64,000 bases of DNA from Chitinophagales bacterium. Its GTDB lineage: Bacteria > Bacteroidota > Bacteroidia > Chitinophagales > Saprospiraceae. The position numbers were made by a program, and so were the translations under genes. The stretch covers positions 1-64,000 of the forward strand of contig JAAFJT010000004.1 of the NCBI GenBank assembly GCA_013298955.1, read 5' to 3'. The number at the start of each line of letters is the position of its first letter. The first letter of the stretch is position 1. The notes under the pieces were generated by a model that worked only from the letters and a program-made list of their open reading frames with translations, was not told where the DNA came from and did not search any database. Below, piece by piece: positions 34,113 through 41,836 of this stretch.

Positions 34113-34204
34113 AAATTTCGTAAATTTTTCAAATTTACGAAATTTGTTGCGCAAAATAGGATTTGCACCTAAAATTTCGTAAATTTTTCAAATTTACGAA
34201 ATTT
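34113..34204. repeat. Two direct copies of a 33-bp palindrome
   Basis: AAATTTCGTAAATTTTTC followed by its complement GAAATTT occurs at 34113-34145 and again at 34172-34204, spaced 59 bases. Each copy is itself an inverted repeat. The linker holds TTGCGCAAAATAGGATTTGC. Confidence 0.8.
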
Positions 34205-34205
34205 G

Positions 34206-34237
34206 TAGGACAGGGTTTCAAACCCTCCAAACGTTAT
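34206..34237. repeat. Half copy of the AACGTTTGGAGGG element
   Basis: AGGGTTTCAAACCCTCCAAA followed by CGTTATA matches the right half of the core palindrome of the 124-bp family, followed by a second CCAAACGTTA at 34241-34250 that reaches the stop of the next gene. The left half is missing, joined directly to the preceding palindromes. Confidence 0.6.
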
Positions 34238-34247
34238 ACTCCAAACG

Positions 34248-34583
34248 TTATTTTTTGGCTTCTTTTTCTGCCAAATCATTTAATTCGTCCATTTTATCTG
34301 CCACTGCGTCTTTCGCACTGACCATCGCATTTTTCGCTTTTTCGACTAAATCGCTCGGATTTCCAATCGCATTTTTCGCTTTTTCGACCAAATCACTTGG
34401 ATTTCCAATTGCTTCTTGCGCATCATGCACTTTATCCATGACGGCATCTTTGAGGTCATCCAAATGCAAATCGGCAATTTTGTCTTCTACGACATCTTTC
34501 AATGCTTCTGCTTTATCAGCGATAGCGTCTTTAGCTTGTTCGAGCATCGCGCCCGCTTTTTTTAATAAATCTCCGAATGACAT
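34248..34583 (-). CDS. Small amphipathic-helix repeat protein
   Basis: The 111-residue product is almost wholly predicted helix, rich in Ala, Lys, Asp and Glu, with no signal peptide or cysteine. It contains a tandem pair of a 14-residue unit, 'AIGNPSDLVEKAKN', encoded by a 42-base direct repeat at about 34345-34428, and looser copies of an 11-residue pattern elsewhere ('AKDAIADKAEALKDVVEDKI'). This resembles LEA-like or YtxH-like stress proteins, but no clear family is recognised. It lies 33 bases downstream of the DUF4197 gene on the same strand and is probably co-transcribed. Confidence 0.65.
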   Translation of the reverse strand: MSFGDLLKKAGAMLEQAKDAIADKAEALKDVVEDKIADLHLDDLKDAVMDKVHDAQEAIGNPSDLVEKAKNAIGNPSDLVEKAKNAMVSAKDAVADKMDELNDLAEKEAKK

Positions 34584-34616
34584 GATATTGATGATTTTAA
34601 AGTTGATGAAAAAAAA

Positions 34617-35342
34617 TTATTTATCTTGTTTCGCAAATACTTTCTGCAAAAGGTCTGTGGTGCGTTGCGATTTATCGCCGCGAATCCCTTTTTCCTTGTC
34701 TTCGACCATTGAAAACAAGCCTTTCAAGGCTTCTGTCGTTACATAATCTTCCAATTTTGGATTTGCCCGCGTCACTAATGGAATTTTATTATACGTATTC
34801 ACCGCATCCGACCAATAACTGCGTGCATTGTACTTGTCCAAAGAACCCGCAATCACAGGAGAAAAAGATTGAAACAATTGGTCATATGTTGCTTTTTTCA
34901 AAAACGCAGTTGCAGCACCTTTACCGCCCATTAAAATCCCCATTGCATCATCAAAACTCATGGATTTGATGGCATTGATGAAAATCGGTTTGGCTTTCAC
35001 GGCTGCATCTTCCGCCCCCGCATTGATTTTTTCCAAAATCGAATTTTCAATGCCTTTGAAACCGGGAATCATTTGTAATTTATCCGTAATCTGACGAGCT
35101 TCTGGAGGCAATAAAATTTTGTAAGCACTATTCATGTAGCCGCCTTTTTTGGAAAGTAGGTCTGAACCATTCGTGATACCGAATACTAATGCCTCTTTCA
35201 AACCGCCTCCAATGTCCAAATTGGATAATAATTGGTCGGCGATGACTGAAGTAGCAGCTTTTTTGAGGCTGTCGCAAGAGGCAAAACCCGCCCCAAACGC
35301 GCCTAAACCTATCGAAACGACAAGTATTTTACTTGTTTTCAT
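34617..35342 (-). CDS. DUF4197 domain-containing lipoprotein
   Basis: The 241-residue protein has a signal ending 'GFASC' and fits DUF4197: 'GLKEALVFGITNGSDLLSKK' near residue 48, 'YKILLPPEARQITDKLQMIP' near residue 74, 'SMSFDDAMGILMGG' near residue 125 and 'LKGLFSMVEDKEKGIR' near residue 212. The family is helical, periplasmic and of unknown function. I use the ATG at 35342 because it gives a proper lipoprotein signal; the longer frame from 35405 would bury it. A variant -7 box TATCTTGC (35387-35380, minus strand) lies about 38 bases upstream. Confidence 0.85.
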   Translation of the reverse strand: MKTSKILVVSIGLGAFGAGFASCDSLKKAATSVIADQLLSNLDIGGGLKEALVFGITNGSDLLSKKGGYMNSAYKILLPPEARQITDKLQMIPGFKGIENSILEKINAGAEDAAVKAKPIFINAIKSMSFDDAMGILMGGKGAATAFLKKATYDQLFQSFSPVIAGSLDKYNARSYWSDAVNTYNKIPLVTRANPKLEDYVTTEALKGLFSMVEDKEKGIRGDKSQRTTDLLQKVFAKQDK

Positions 35343-35459
35343 AGTATCTTTGAATTTTTTTAATGAAAAATGGTTAATTGCAAGATAACGCTTTTTGAAA
35401 CACAATATTACTTTGAAAATAATTTTTTACTACGCAAATAGATTGCGTAGTAGCACAAC

Positions 35460-35467
35460 TATCTTTG
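35460..35467 (+). promoter_or_regulatory. Consensus -7 promoter box facing the tRNA-like gene
   Basis: TATCTTTG followed by C is the best-known form of the Bacteroidota -7 box. The predicted start near 35474 lies 134 bases before the tRNA-like sequence at 35608, so it may drive that RNA, the protein gene at 35826, or both. Confidence 0.6.
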
Positions 35468-35607
35468 CAACATCAAACGTTGATAATCATCGTTTCAAAA
35501 TATTTAAGGTCAAGTTTGGGTTACTTCTATCACACTCCTAATGTAAAAACCTGAGCAATTATCTATTTTTTTTGAAACGATGGTTTGATACGCAAAATAG
35601 TGATATG

Positions 35608-35729
35608 AGGACAGTAGCTCAGTGGTAGAGCAGCTAAAAGTTTTGTGATTATCTGTCAAAGGTCAAATGAAACTTACTTCTCTCCCATTAACGGAGCGGG
35701 TCGCGGGTTCGAATCCCGCCTGTCTTCCA
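35608..35729 (+). tRNA. tRNA-like gene interrupted by a 48-nt insertion in the anticodon stem
   Basis: The 5' part (35608-35635) gives acceptor AGGACAG, UA, D-stem GCTC/GAGC with loop AGTGGTA, and the start of an anticodon stem. The 3' part (from 35684) gives the rest: stem closing GGAGC, variable GGGTC, T-arm GCGGG-TTCGAAT-CCCGC, acceptor CTGTCTT. Removing 48 bases (about 35636-35683) joins GCT to CC and restores a perfect GCTCC/GGAGC stem with a 7-base loop CATTAAC. The loop lacks U33, the acceptor holds a G-U pair, and position 73 would be C, so identity and function are doubtful. Read literally, the anticodon would be UUA. It may be a relic, a composite of two tRNAs, or an unusual RNA. 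Confidence 0.5.
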
Positions 35730-35825
35730 ATATAGGTCAATTGTTGCTTACTTCTAAAATCAATTGGTGAAACAGCAACAAAATTACCTTATTTTTTAAC
35801 ACTGTTCAAGCACAATTCATTGAAT

Positions 35826-38075
35826 ATGAATGATTTATTGAAAATATCTTTGCGTCAAAATGCTGTTTTTATTCCTAAAACAGCCCTTGTTGATGCACCT
35901 AAAAGACTTTCTCAAAGCACTGGATTATTGGTTGCCAATTTGGGCAAATTGGGTTTTGGCGTTTCAGAACCATTGTTGCACGCCCTCAATGGTTTGAAAT
36001 CCGATAATCACACCGAAATTTTAAATATATTTCGGGAAATCATGGGTGTTAACAAAAACTGGACACCTTTGGTTCGGGCTTGGGATAAACCCACAGGTGA
36101 GTCGCATATGGATCATCTTATCACTTTTTTTCACAATGTTTTCAAATTGGATGGCGGCACACGGCTTGCTTGTGGACATACGATTCCTGCACACACGTTT
36201 CCATTGGAACGCTATACCGGTTGTCCGTTTTGCGGTATGCCGTTTAAAACCCATTTTTTGCCTTTGCAAAGTCAAGGCAGCAAACGCAAGATTTTAGAGT
36301 TGTGGTCAGAGGCGGATATGAAACCTTTTTTAAACGATTTGTTGATTTCCAAAACCGCTTTGGATGCGACGCAAATCGATAGTTTAAAAATTTTGTTAAA
36401 AGCCTTTTCCTCCGAAGTGGATTGGGCAACTGTCAAAATTGGCATGAAGGAAACGTTGATGGCAGTCGTCAACGCATTGGTCGAAAATGAACAAGGCGCA
36501 CAAGCGCAAGCCTTGTTTACATCACCGACTGACATCTTGCGTTACCTTTGGTATAACAAAACGGGTTATTTACAAATCATTGAACCTAAAACGATTGTAA
36601 AAAGAAATCGCAAAAATGCGTTGCATTTTGGAAAGGGGAAAGAGGCTGGTGCGCAAGCAGATTTGGCAAAAAAATTAGAATTAAAACTGTATTACGATAG
36701 AAAAGAAAGCGTTGTGATTGCGCGGTGGTTGAATGGTTTGCCGGGTGAAGTCGAAAAAATCTGCGAAATCATGCACCCAAAACGCGGGATGTGGGTGCGT
36801 TACATCCGCGCCTTGCGCTTGACGGAGTATGCTAAACGCCCCGGTTTTGAAAAATTAGCGGCTTTATTGCAGGCTTTTTACCACGAATTGTATGATGTTT
36901 GGGAAGGACGGATTCATTTTTTTCGATTGAAAATGGATGCACATAAAACATTTAGTTTATTGCAACAACGTCCCGGTTTATTTGCACGGTCTTTATTTGC
37001 CAACATTTTGTGGTTTGGCGCGGACGATACAATCGCCGCATTCGCGGCTGTGGTCGATAAAGTGCCTGCTCGATTGGTTTTTTCATTGAATATGTATGCA
37101 GAAACCTATTTCGACCCAACTATTGAACGGACGGTCAAACCATTAGGCGGAGTTGCAAAACGAATCCCTGCAAACAAATTGTTAGGTAGTTTCAATGCAG
37201 CACAATTGGAAGCTATTCAAGAAAAAGTGCAAGGATTGACCTTATTGGCAATGGAAAAACGGTTTGCAGCAGTGCAAAATTTGAATAAAACGATGTATAT
37301 CGAACCGATTTTGTATAAAATGCCTGTGGCGATTGGCGACCGAAGTGAGACGATTCAAGATTTGCCTGTTGCGTTGCAAGGGACGCGGTTTGCGATACAG
37401 GGCGATATGGTTCGATTGTTCATGCAGTGGGGCGCGGGATTGCCTGCGCAACATATGGATATGGATTTGAGTGCGCATCTCGCTTTTCACGATAAACGGA
37501 TGGAAGCCTGCTCCTATTATCAGTTGACGGCAACAGGGTCGAAACACTCAGGCGATATTCGGAGCATTCCCGACAGAGTCGGTACAGCAGAGTATATTGA
37601 ATTGAATATCAAAGCATTACGCGAAGGAAAAGTGCAATATGTGACGTTTACCTGTAATGCGTATAGTCGCGGCAGCATCACGCCGAATTTGGTTTTGGGT
37701 TGGATGAATAGTAAATTTCCGATGAGCGTTTCCGAATTAACGGGCGTTGCGTATGACCCTTCTTGCGTGCAACACCAAGTACGAGTGACGCAAAGTTTGG
37801 CAAAAGGCATGGTTTTCGGAGTGTTAGATGTAGATAATCATGAAATTGTTTGGTTGGAAATGCCGTTTCAAGGTCAAATGGTTGCACAATTGGATACGCA
37901 AGCAGTACAAGGTTTGTTAGCGAAGTTAGATGCCAAATTGACTATTGGTAAATTATTGAAAATCAAAGCATTCGCTCAAAATATGACGCTTGTAGAAACG
38001 CCAGAAGCAGATGAAATCTATACCAAACAATGGGGCTTAAATGCGGCTGCGGTGACGCAATTGTTGATTGATTGA
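35826..38075 (+). CDS. RING-like / TerD-like protein (MXAN_6230/SCO0854-type)
   Basis: The 749-residue protein has a RING-like zinc module at residues ~116-136 ('ACGHTIPAH' with C116 and H118; 'GCPFCG' with C133 and C136) and a C-terminal domain (~560-700) resembling TerD. The latter shows 'DMDLSAHLAF' for the DLDxSA calcium motif, 'KHSGDIRS' for the HSGDN segment and 'VTFTCNAYS' for the last strand. The middle is helical. This layout matches a RING protein family that accompanies tellurite-resistance/TerD-type stress modules in other phyla; that identification is from memory. No other ter genes are in the window. The ATG at 35826 is preferred to TTG 35820. Its 3' end overlaps the convergent DUF1501 gene by 39 bases. 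Confidence 0.65.
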   Translation: MNDLLKISLRQNAVFIPKTALVDAPKRLSQSTGLLVANLGKLGFGVSEPLLHALNGLKSDNHTEILNIFREIMGVNKNWTPLVRAWDKPTGESHMDHLITFFHNVFKLDGGTRLACGHTIPAHTFPLERYTGCPFCGMPFKTHFLPLQSQGSKRKILELWSEADMKPFLNDLLISKTALDATQIDSLKILLKAFSSEVDWATVKIGMKETLMAVVNALVENEQGAQAQALFTSPTDILRYLWYNKTGYLQIIEPKTIVKRNRKNALHFGKGKEAGAQADLAKKLELKLYYDRKESVVIARWLNGLPGEVEKICEIMHPKRGMWVRYIRALRLTEYAKRPGFEKLAALLQAFYHELYDVWEGRIHFFRLKMDAHKTFSLLQQRPGLFARSLFANILWFGADDTIAAFAAVVDKVPARLVFSLNMYAETYFDPTIERTVKPLGGVAKRIPANKLLGSFNAAQLEAIQEKVQGLTLLAMEKRFAAVQNLNKTMYIEPILYKMPVAIGDRSETIQDLPVALQGTRFAIQGDMVRLFMQWGAGLPAQHMDMDLSAHLAFHDKRMEACSYYQLTATGSKHSGDIRSIPDRVGTAEYIELNIKALREGKVQYVTFTCNAYSRGSITPNLVLGWMNSKFPMSVSELTGVAYDPSCVQHQVRVTQSLAKGMVFGVLDVDNHEIVWLEMPFQGQMVAQLDTQAVQGLLAKLDAKLTIGKLLKIKAFAQNMTLVETPEADEIYTKQWGLNAAAVTQLLID

Positions 38076-39629
38076 CTGCACCGCCCCATTTTGCAAGCGG
38101 CAATAATAGACACCACTCGACAAACGGTCGGCATTGAAATACACTTTATACTTGCCTTCCGCGTAATCGCCATCCACAGGAGTCGCCATCAACCGTCCTT
38201 CGGTGTCAAAAACTTGCACCATCGTATGTCCGCCAGTGGTTTGAAATTCAATCGTTGTCGTCGAACTAAACGGATTTGGATAATTAGAAATCAAGGAAAT
38301 TCCTGCGGCTACATTTTCCTCATGCGTCGGCGTGACGCAAGTGGGCGAATTGACAATGCGCAATTGTTGGAAATTTTGCAACATGATGGTATTCAAATCC
38401 GTCGCGTTGACGCAAAACCAATCTTTCAAAATCGATGCATACACCGAACGGAAGTCATATTGCATCGGCAAATTGTCATTCACGCCCACTGTCGCATTAA
38501 TCGTTGGATTATTTCCCAAAACGCCACCATGCAAACGCGTCCCAAAAACAAACATCGGTTCTGCCGCACCATGATCCGTCCCGCTACTCGCGTTGGATTT
38601 GATACGCCGACCAAATTCGGAAAAGGTCATTCCCAAAACGCGTTGGTCTAAACGCATTAAATCTAAATCGGATTGGAATGCCGAAATCGCCTCCGAAAGG
38701 ATTTGCAACAAGCCCGCATGATACCCAATCGCATGGTTATTGGGATCGACTTGCGCCGAATGCGTATCATAACCACCCGTTTGAACCATATAGACCCGCG
38801 TTTTCAACCCACCTTTTATCAATCGGGCAACGATTTTCAACTGGTCTGCCAACGAATTGCGGGTTGCAGGATAAGTTGCCATGTTCGTCCCCGCTTGATA
38901 GGCAGTTTGAATCACCTGTCCATATTGTTGCGTTTGACGCGCTACGGTGCGCAAAAATGCCAATTCTTTGCCCATATAACCAGAAGGCAAAGGGTCATTC
39001 GTATTATTGACAATGTTGTAAAACGTAGCTGGGTCTGAAATCGTCATGCCCATACTCGTCGTCGCACCTTGAAACGTGATGGATTGAGACGAGCCAATTT
39101 GAATCGCTAACGGGTCGGGCATGGTCTGATTGGGATAACCTGTCGGATAATTCGGGTATTCCGTTCCCAAATAACGCCCCATCCAGCCCGTATCCAACAC
39201 TTGATTGTTGTTAGAAGCCGTCATCCAAATATCGGTTGCCCGAAAATGGGAAAAATTGGGAGTCGGGTAGGAGACACTTTGAATGATTTTCAAACGCCCA
39301 CCATTGTATAAATCGCGCAAACCGGGCATCGAAGGATGCAAACCCGTTGCGGTTACGCCATTTAAACGCAATACTTGATTTTCATTAATCAAAATATTGC
39401 CCCGCGCCGTCGCCAAATTGGTGTATTGGTCTAATGGAATGACCATATTCAACCCGTCATTGCCGCCCGACATTTGGATAATGACCAAAACATGGTCTGT
39501 ATCGGTCGTCGCATTCGTCATCGACTCCATCCAAGGCGATAATCCAATCGCATTGACCCCGTAACCGCCAAATAAAGTGGGCATCACCGCGCCTAATGCT
39601 GCTTTTTTGATAAAATTTCTTCTTTGCAT
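38037..39629 (-). CDS. DUF1501 protein, second copy, with T9SS-type C-terminus
   Basis: The 530-residue paralogue of the protein at 11361 has the same landmarks: 'MQRRNFIKKAALG' leader, 'QMSGGNDGLNMVIPLDQYTN', 'GYDTHSAQV' and 'TFSEFGRRIKSNASSGTDHG'. It lacks the ~100-residue linker. The last ~75 residues look like a type A sorting domain ('NYPNPFSSTTTIEFQT', 'SSGVYYCRLQNG') but end 'LRHRSRI' rather than the usual basic/hydrophobic final strand. The end is shared, in antisense, with the 3' end of the RING/TerD-like gene. It is preceded by DUF1800 after only 7 bases. Confidence 0.88.
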   Translation of the reverse strand: MQRRNFIKKAALGAVMPTLFGGYGVNAIGLSPWMESMTNATTDTDHVLVIIQMSGGNDGLNMVIPLDQYTNLATARGNILINENQVLRLNGVTATGLHPSMPGLRDLYNGGRLKIIQSVSYPTPNFSHFRATDIWMTASNNNQVLDTGWMGRYLGTEYPNYPTGYPNQTMPDPLAIQIGSSQSITFQGATTSMGMTISDPATFYNIVNNTNDPLPSGYMGKELAFLRTVARQTQQYGQVIQTAYQAGTNMATYPATRNSLADQLKIVARLIKGGLKTRVYMVQTGGYDTHSAQVDPNNHAIGYHAGLLQILSEAISAFQSDLDLMRLDQRVLGMTFSEFGRRIKSNASSGTDHGAAEPMFVFGTRLHGGVLGNNPTINATVGVNDNLPMQYDFRSVYASILKDWFCVNATDLNTIMLQNFQQLRIVNSPTCVTPTHEENVAAGISLISNYPNPFSSTTTIEFQTTGGHTMVQVFDTEGRLMATPVDGDYAEGKYKVYFNADRLSSGVYYCRLQNGAVQSINQQLRHRSRI

Positions 39630-39636
39630 GATGATT

Positions 39637-41340
39637 TTAACTTAAATGGTAATCAGGTTGCCCAACGATATATTTGTAAAACGCCATTAAACGAGTGGTC
39701 ACGGTATTTAAAGCCATTGCATTGGTCGGTGCCGCAAGATACGCATTCCAAGCGTCCGTCCAATAATGGTCACTCGCTTGATTGGATAATAAAATACTTT
39801 TTAAAAAATCTATAAATCGCTGTGTTTGAGGCACTCGATATAGTAATTGCAACGAATCCGCAATTAAAGTATTCGGGTCTGCCGCCCGCGTTCCGAATAA
39901 AGCCGCAAATTTGACAGGCTCAATCCAGATTTTTTTCCCAGTTGCCACGGCGTAACCTGCGGTGGTCAACATGGAATCCATCAATCTCACCCGTTTTGGA
40001 TACGTATCGGTATTAATCCACTGTTCGTGATATTGCGGCACTTGATAATACGCCGTCCAACCCGACACATTCGGCGGATCGCCTATATCTTGTTGCAATT
40101 TCGCCAAGCCAATCACGTTAGCATTCCCATTCAAGCCCGCCAAAAAGCCCCAAGCAATGTATTGAGTGGCAAAATCGGTGGCTGCGGGAAAAGCAATATT
40201 AAATTCTCTCGCCATACCAATCACAAAATCGACAGGCGATTTAATGACACAACCCCAATTAGCCGCATCAAAAAAATGTTCACTTTTAAACAACGCTTGC
40301 AAAACAGGTCGAATATCATAATTATTCAATCTAAAAATATCTGCAAGGGGTTGAATAACATTGAGTTCCGTTGCCGCATCAATTTCATAATACACAAACC
40401 AACGATATAATTTCCGACAAATATGCGCTGCTGTTTCGCGGTTTGCAAAAAGCATGTCCAACAAACTATCCAATTCTAAGGCACCATTCGCGCCCGTCTG
40501 TCCCGTGATGACGCGATTGCCATAAAAAGTCGAAAACGTTTTATTCGTCGTATCATGCTGGGTCGAGTCGAAATAAGAAGACATCGGTGTTGCCGTCCGA
40601 GTTGGCATCGTTCCCGACAAGGCTTGCAGCCGCACGCGGTATCCTGTCAGCACTTTTGCGGAAGCCTTAACATCATCTTCCGTGTACCAAGGCGTGACTT
40701 GGCTCTTGCCAATGCAAAACAATTCTTGCAATTCGCGCCCATAATTTTCATCAGGAGCCACTTTGCTACTGAGCCTTCCATTGAGGTAGTACAGCATTAA
40801 TGGGTCTAAACTCACGTCTTTTACAAACACTTTAAAATTGCCTAACGCATTGCGTCTCAACATTTTATAATGATTATAAGCCATTAAAGCGGTCCAATCG
40901 GTGGCTTCCGTTGCAAAATGATTGTGCCAAAAAAGCACCATCTTTTCATGCACGGTGCGCTCTTGATTGAGCATTACGCCTACCCACCAAGCCTTGAGGT
41001 TGTTACGGCGTTGCCCATCAATGCCGCCGATTTCACCAAAATTCACCCAAGTTTGTCCTGGTGCGATTTCAGGTTCGGCATCGACATTGTTGACCAAACC
41101 CGAATAGGTTTTCACAGGCGGCGCAGGTTCAGCTGAGTTTGGGGTGGTCAAGGCAGTGACGACAGCATCCAGCGTCATGCCCGAAAAAAAATCAATATCC
41201 GCTTTTGCCGCGCCAAACATGGTGCGTTTAAGCAAGTGAATCAGTCGGTCGCGGTCAAACATACCCGCATAAGGCGTGAGTCCAGAAGCGACTCGCGCAA
41301 CTCGAACCGATTGCGTTTCAGAAATGGCGGTTAGACTCAT
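39637..41340 (-). CDS. DUF1800 protein, second copy
   Basis: The 567-residue protein is a paralogue of the one at 13272: 'HLLKRTMFGAAKADIDF' near residue 33, 'EKMVLFWHNHFA' near residue 135, 'DENYGRELQELFCIG' near residue 202 and 'NVSGWTAYYQVPQ' near residue 427. It starts MSLTA like its paralogue, with an extra ~18 residues before the first shared motif. No signal peptide is obvious, which is usual for the family. It heads the second DUF1800-DUF1501 operon, with a -7 box TATTTTTG about 160 bases upstream (41505-41498). Confidence 0.9.
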   Translation of the reverse strand: MSLTAISETQSVRVARVASGLTPYAGMFDRDRLIHLLKRTMFGAAKADIDFFSGMTLDAVVTALTTPNSAEPAPPVKTYSGLVNNVDAEPEIAPGQTWVNFGEIGGIDGQRRNNLKAWWVGVMLNQERTVHEKMVLFWHNHFATEATDWTALMAYNHYKMLRRNALGNFKVFVKDVSLDPLMLYYLNGRLSSKVAPDENYGRELQELFCIGKSQVTPWYTEDDVKASAKVLTGYRVRLQALSGTMPTRTATPMSSYFDSTQHDTTNKTFSTFYGNRVITGQTGANGALELDSLLDMLFANRETAAHICRKLYRWFVYYEIDAATELNVIQPLADIFRLNNYDIRPVLQALFKSEHFFDAANWGCVIKSPVDFVIGMAREFNIAFPAATDFATQYIAWGFLAGLNGNANVIGLAKLQQDIGDPPNVSGWTAYYQVPQYHEQWINTDTYPKRVRLMDSMLTTAGYAVATGKKIWIEPVKFAALFGTRAADPNTLIADSLQLLYRVPQTQRFIDFLKSILLSNQASDHYWTDAWNAYLAAPTNAMALNTVTTRLMAFYKYIVGQPDYHLS

Positions 41341-41405
41341 TGTATAAATGATTGGTTTTCAAACAAACAAATATTTTTTGTGCAACAGGGGATAAGTTTG
41401 AGGGC

Positions 41406-41443
41406 GTTTCGGAGTCGGGAAATAAATTTCCCGACTCCGAAAC
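41406..41443. repeat. Palindrome GTTTCGGAGTCGGGAAAT
   Basis: GTTTCGGAGTCGGGAAAT and its complement form a near-perfect ~18-base stem with a 2-4 base loop. It lies in the leader of the second DUF1800 operon, not past a stop codon. It shares TTCCCGACT(CC) with hairpins at 50862-50908 and 57658-57697. Confidence 0.7.
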
Positions 41444-41497
41444 TTGTTATCTTGTTTGGACGGTTGATAATGAAATAAGTTTAATATTTTTTTTGTG

Positions 41498-41505
41498 CAA
41501 AAATA
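41498..41505 (-). promoter_or_regulatory. Bacteroidota -7 promoter box
   Basis: Minus-strand TATTTTTG fits TAnnTTTG. It would give the second DUF1800 operon a ~150-base leader containing the hairpin at 41406-41443. Confidence 0.45.
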
Positions 41506-41533
41506 GGGATATTTTATCAAATTGAGAAACATA

Positions 41534-41600
41534 AGTAGTTGAATTAAAAGAACCGACAACAACGTTTGGAGGGTTTGAAACCCTCCAAACGGTATACTCC
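41534..41600. repeat. Copy of the AACGTTTGGAGGG element (right end shortened)
   Basis: AGTAGTTGAATTAAAAGAAC is followed by CGACAACAACG and the core palindrome at 41561-41591, then GGTATACTCC. It is in the reverse orientation relative to the 19.3 and 49.6 kb copies and seems to lack the GGGCTAAAA side. Bases 41601-41780 hold nothing I can identify. Confidence 0.75.
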
Positions 41601-41780
41601 CTTGATAATCAATCTTTTTGTAGGTATCTCTTTTGGTCGCTTTTTTCCTTTCAACAACTTACTGGAAACTTCGGATATCTTTTTTGGGCGCGACACCTCA
41701 ACATTATAATTTGGAAAATGATTTTTAATACAAAAAAAAATTAAAATCCATTGCGTCCTGCAATAAATCGCAATTCTAAG

Positions 41781-41788
41781 TATCTTTG
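41781..41788 (+). promoter_or_regulatory. Consensus -7 promoter box
   Basis: TATCTTTG followed by C, 49 bases upstream of the ATG at 41837. Confidence 0.65.
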
Positions 41789-41836
41789 CGGTCAGCTGCT
41801 TTTTTTTAAAAATCAAAAATTAAGACCAACCTTGTT

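Noticed and set aside
35667-35735. A 22-codon frame (MKLTSLPLTERV…) running through the tRNA-like 3' half, as in a tmRNA tag or leader peptide.
   Set aside because: Translation through T-arm sequence commonly gives open frames; there is no tmRNA-like acceptor and no other support.
41544-41816. A 90-codon minus-strand frame upstream of gldE.
   Set aside because: It starts over the consensus gldE promoter box and ends inside a repeat copy; no homology recognised.
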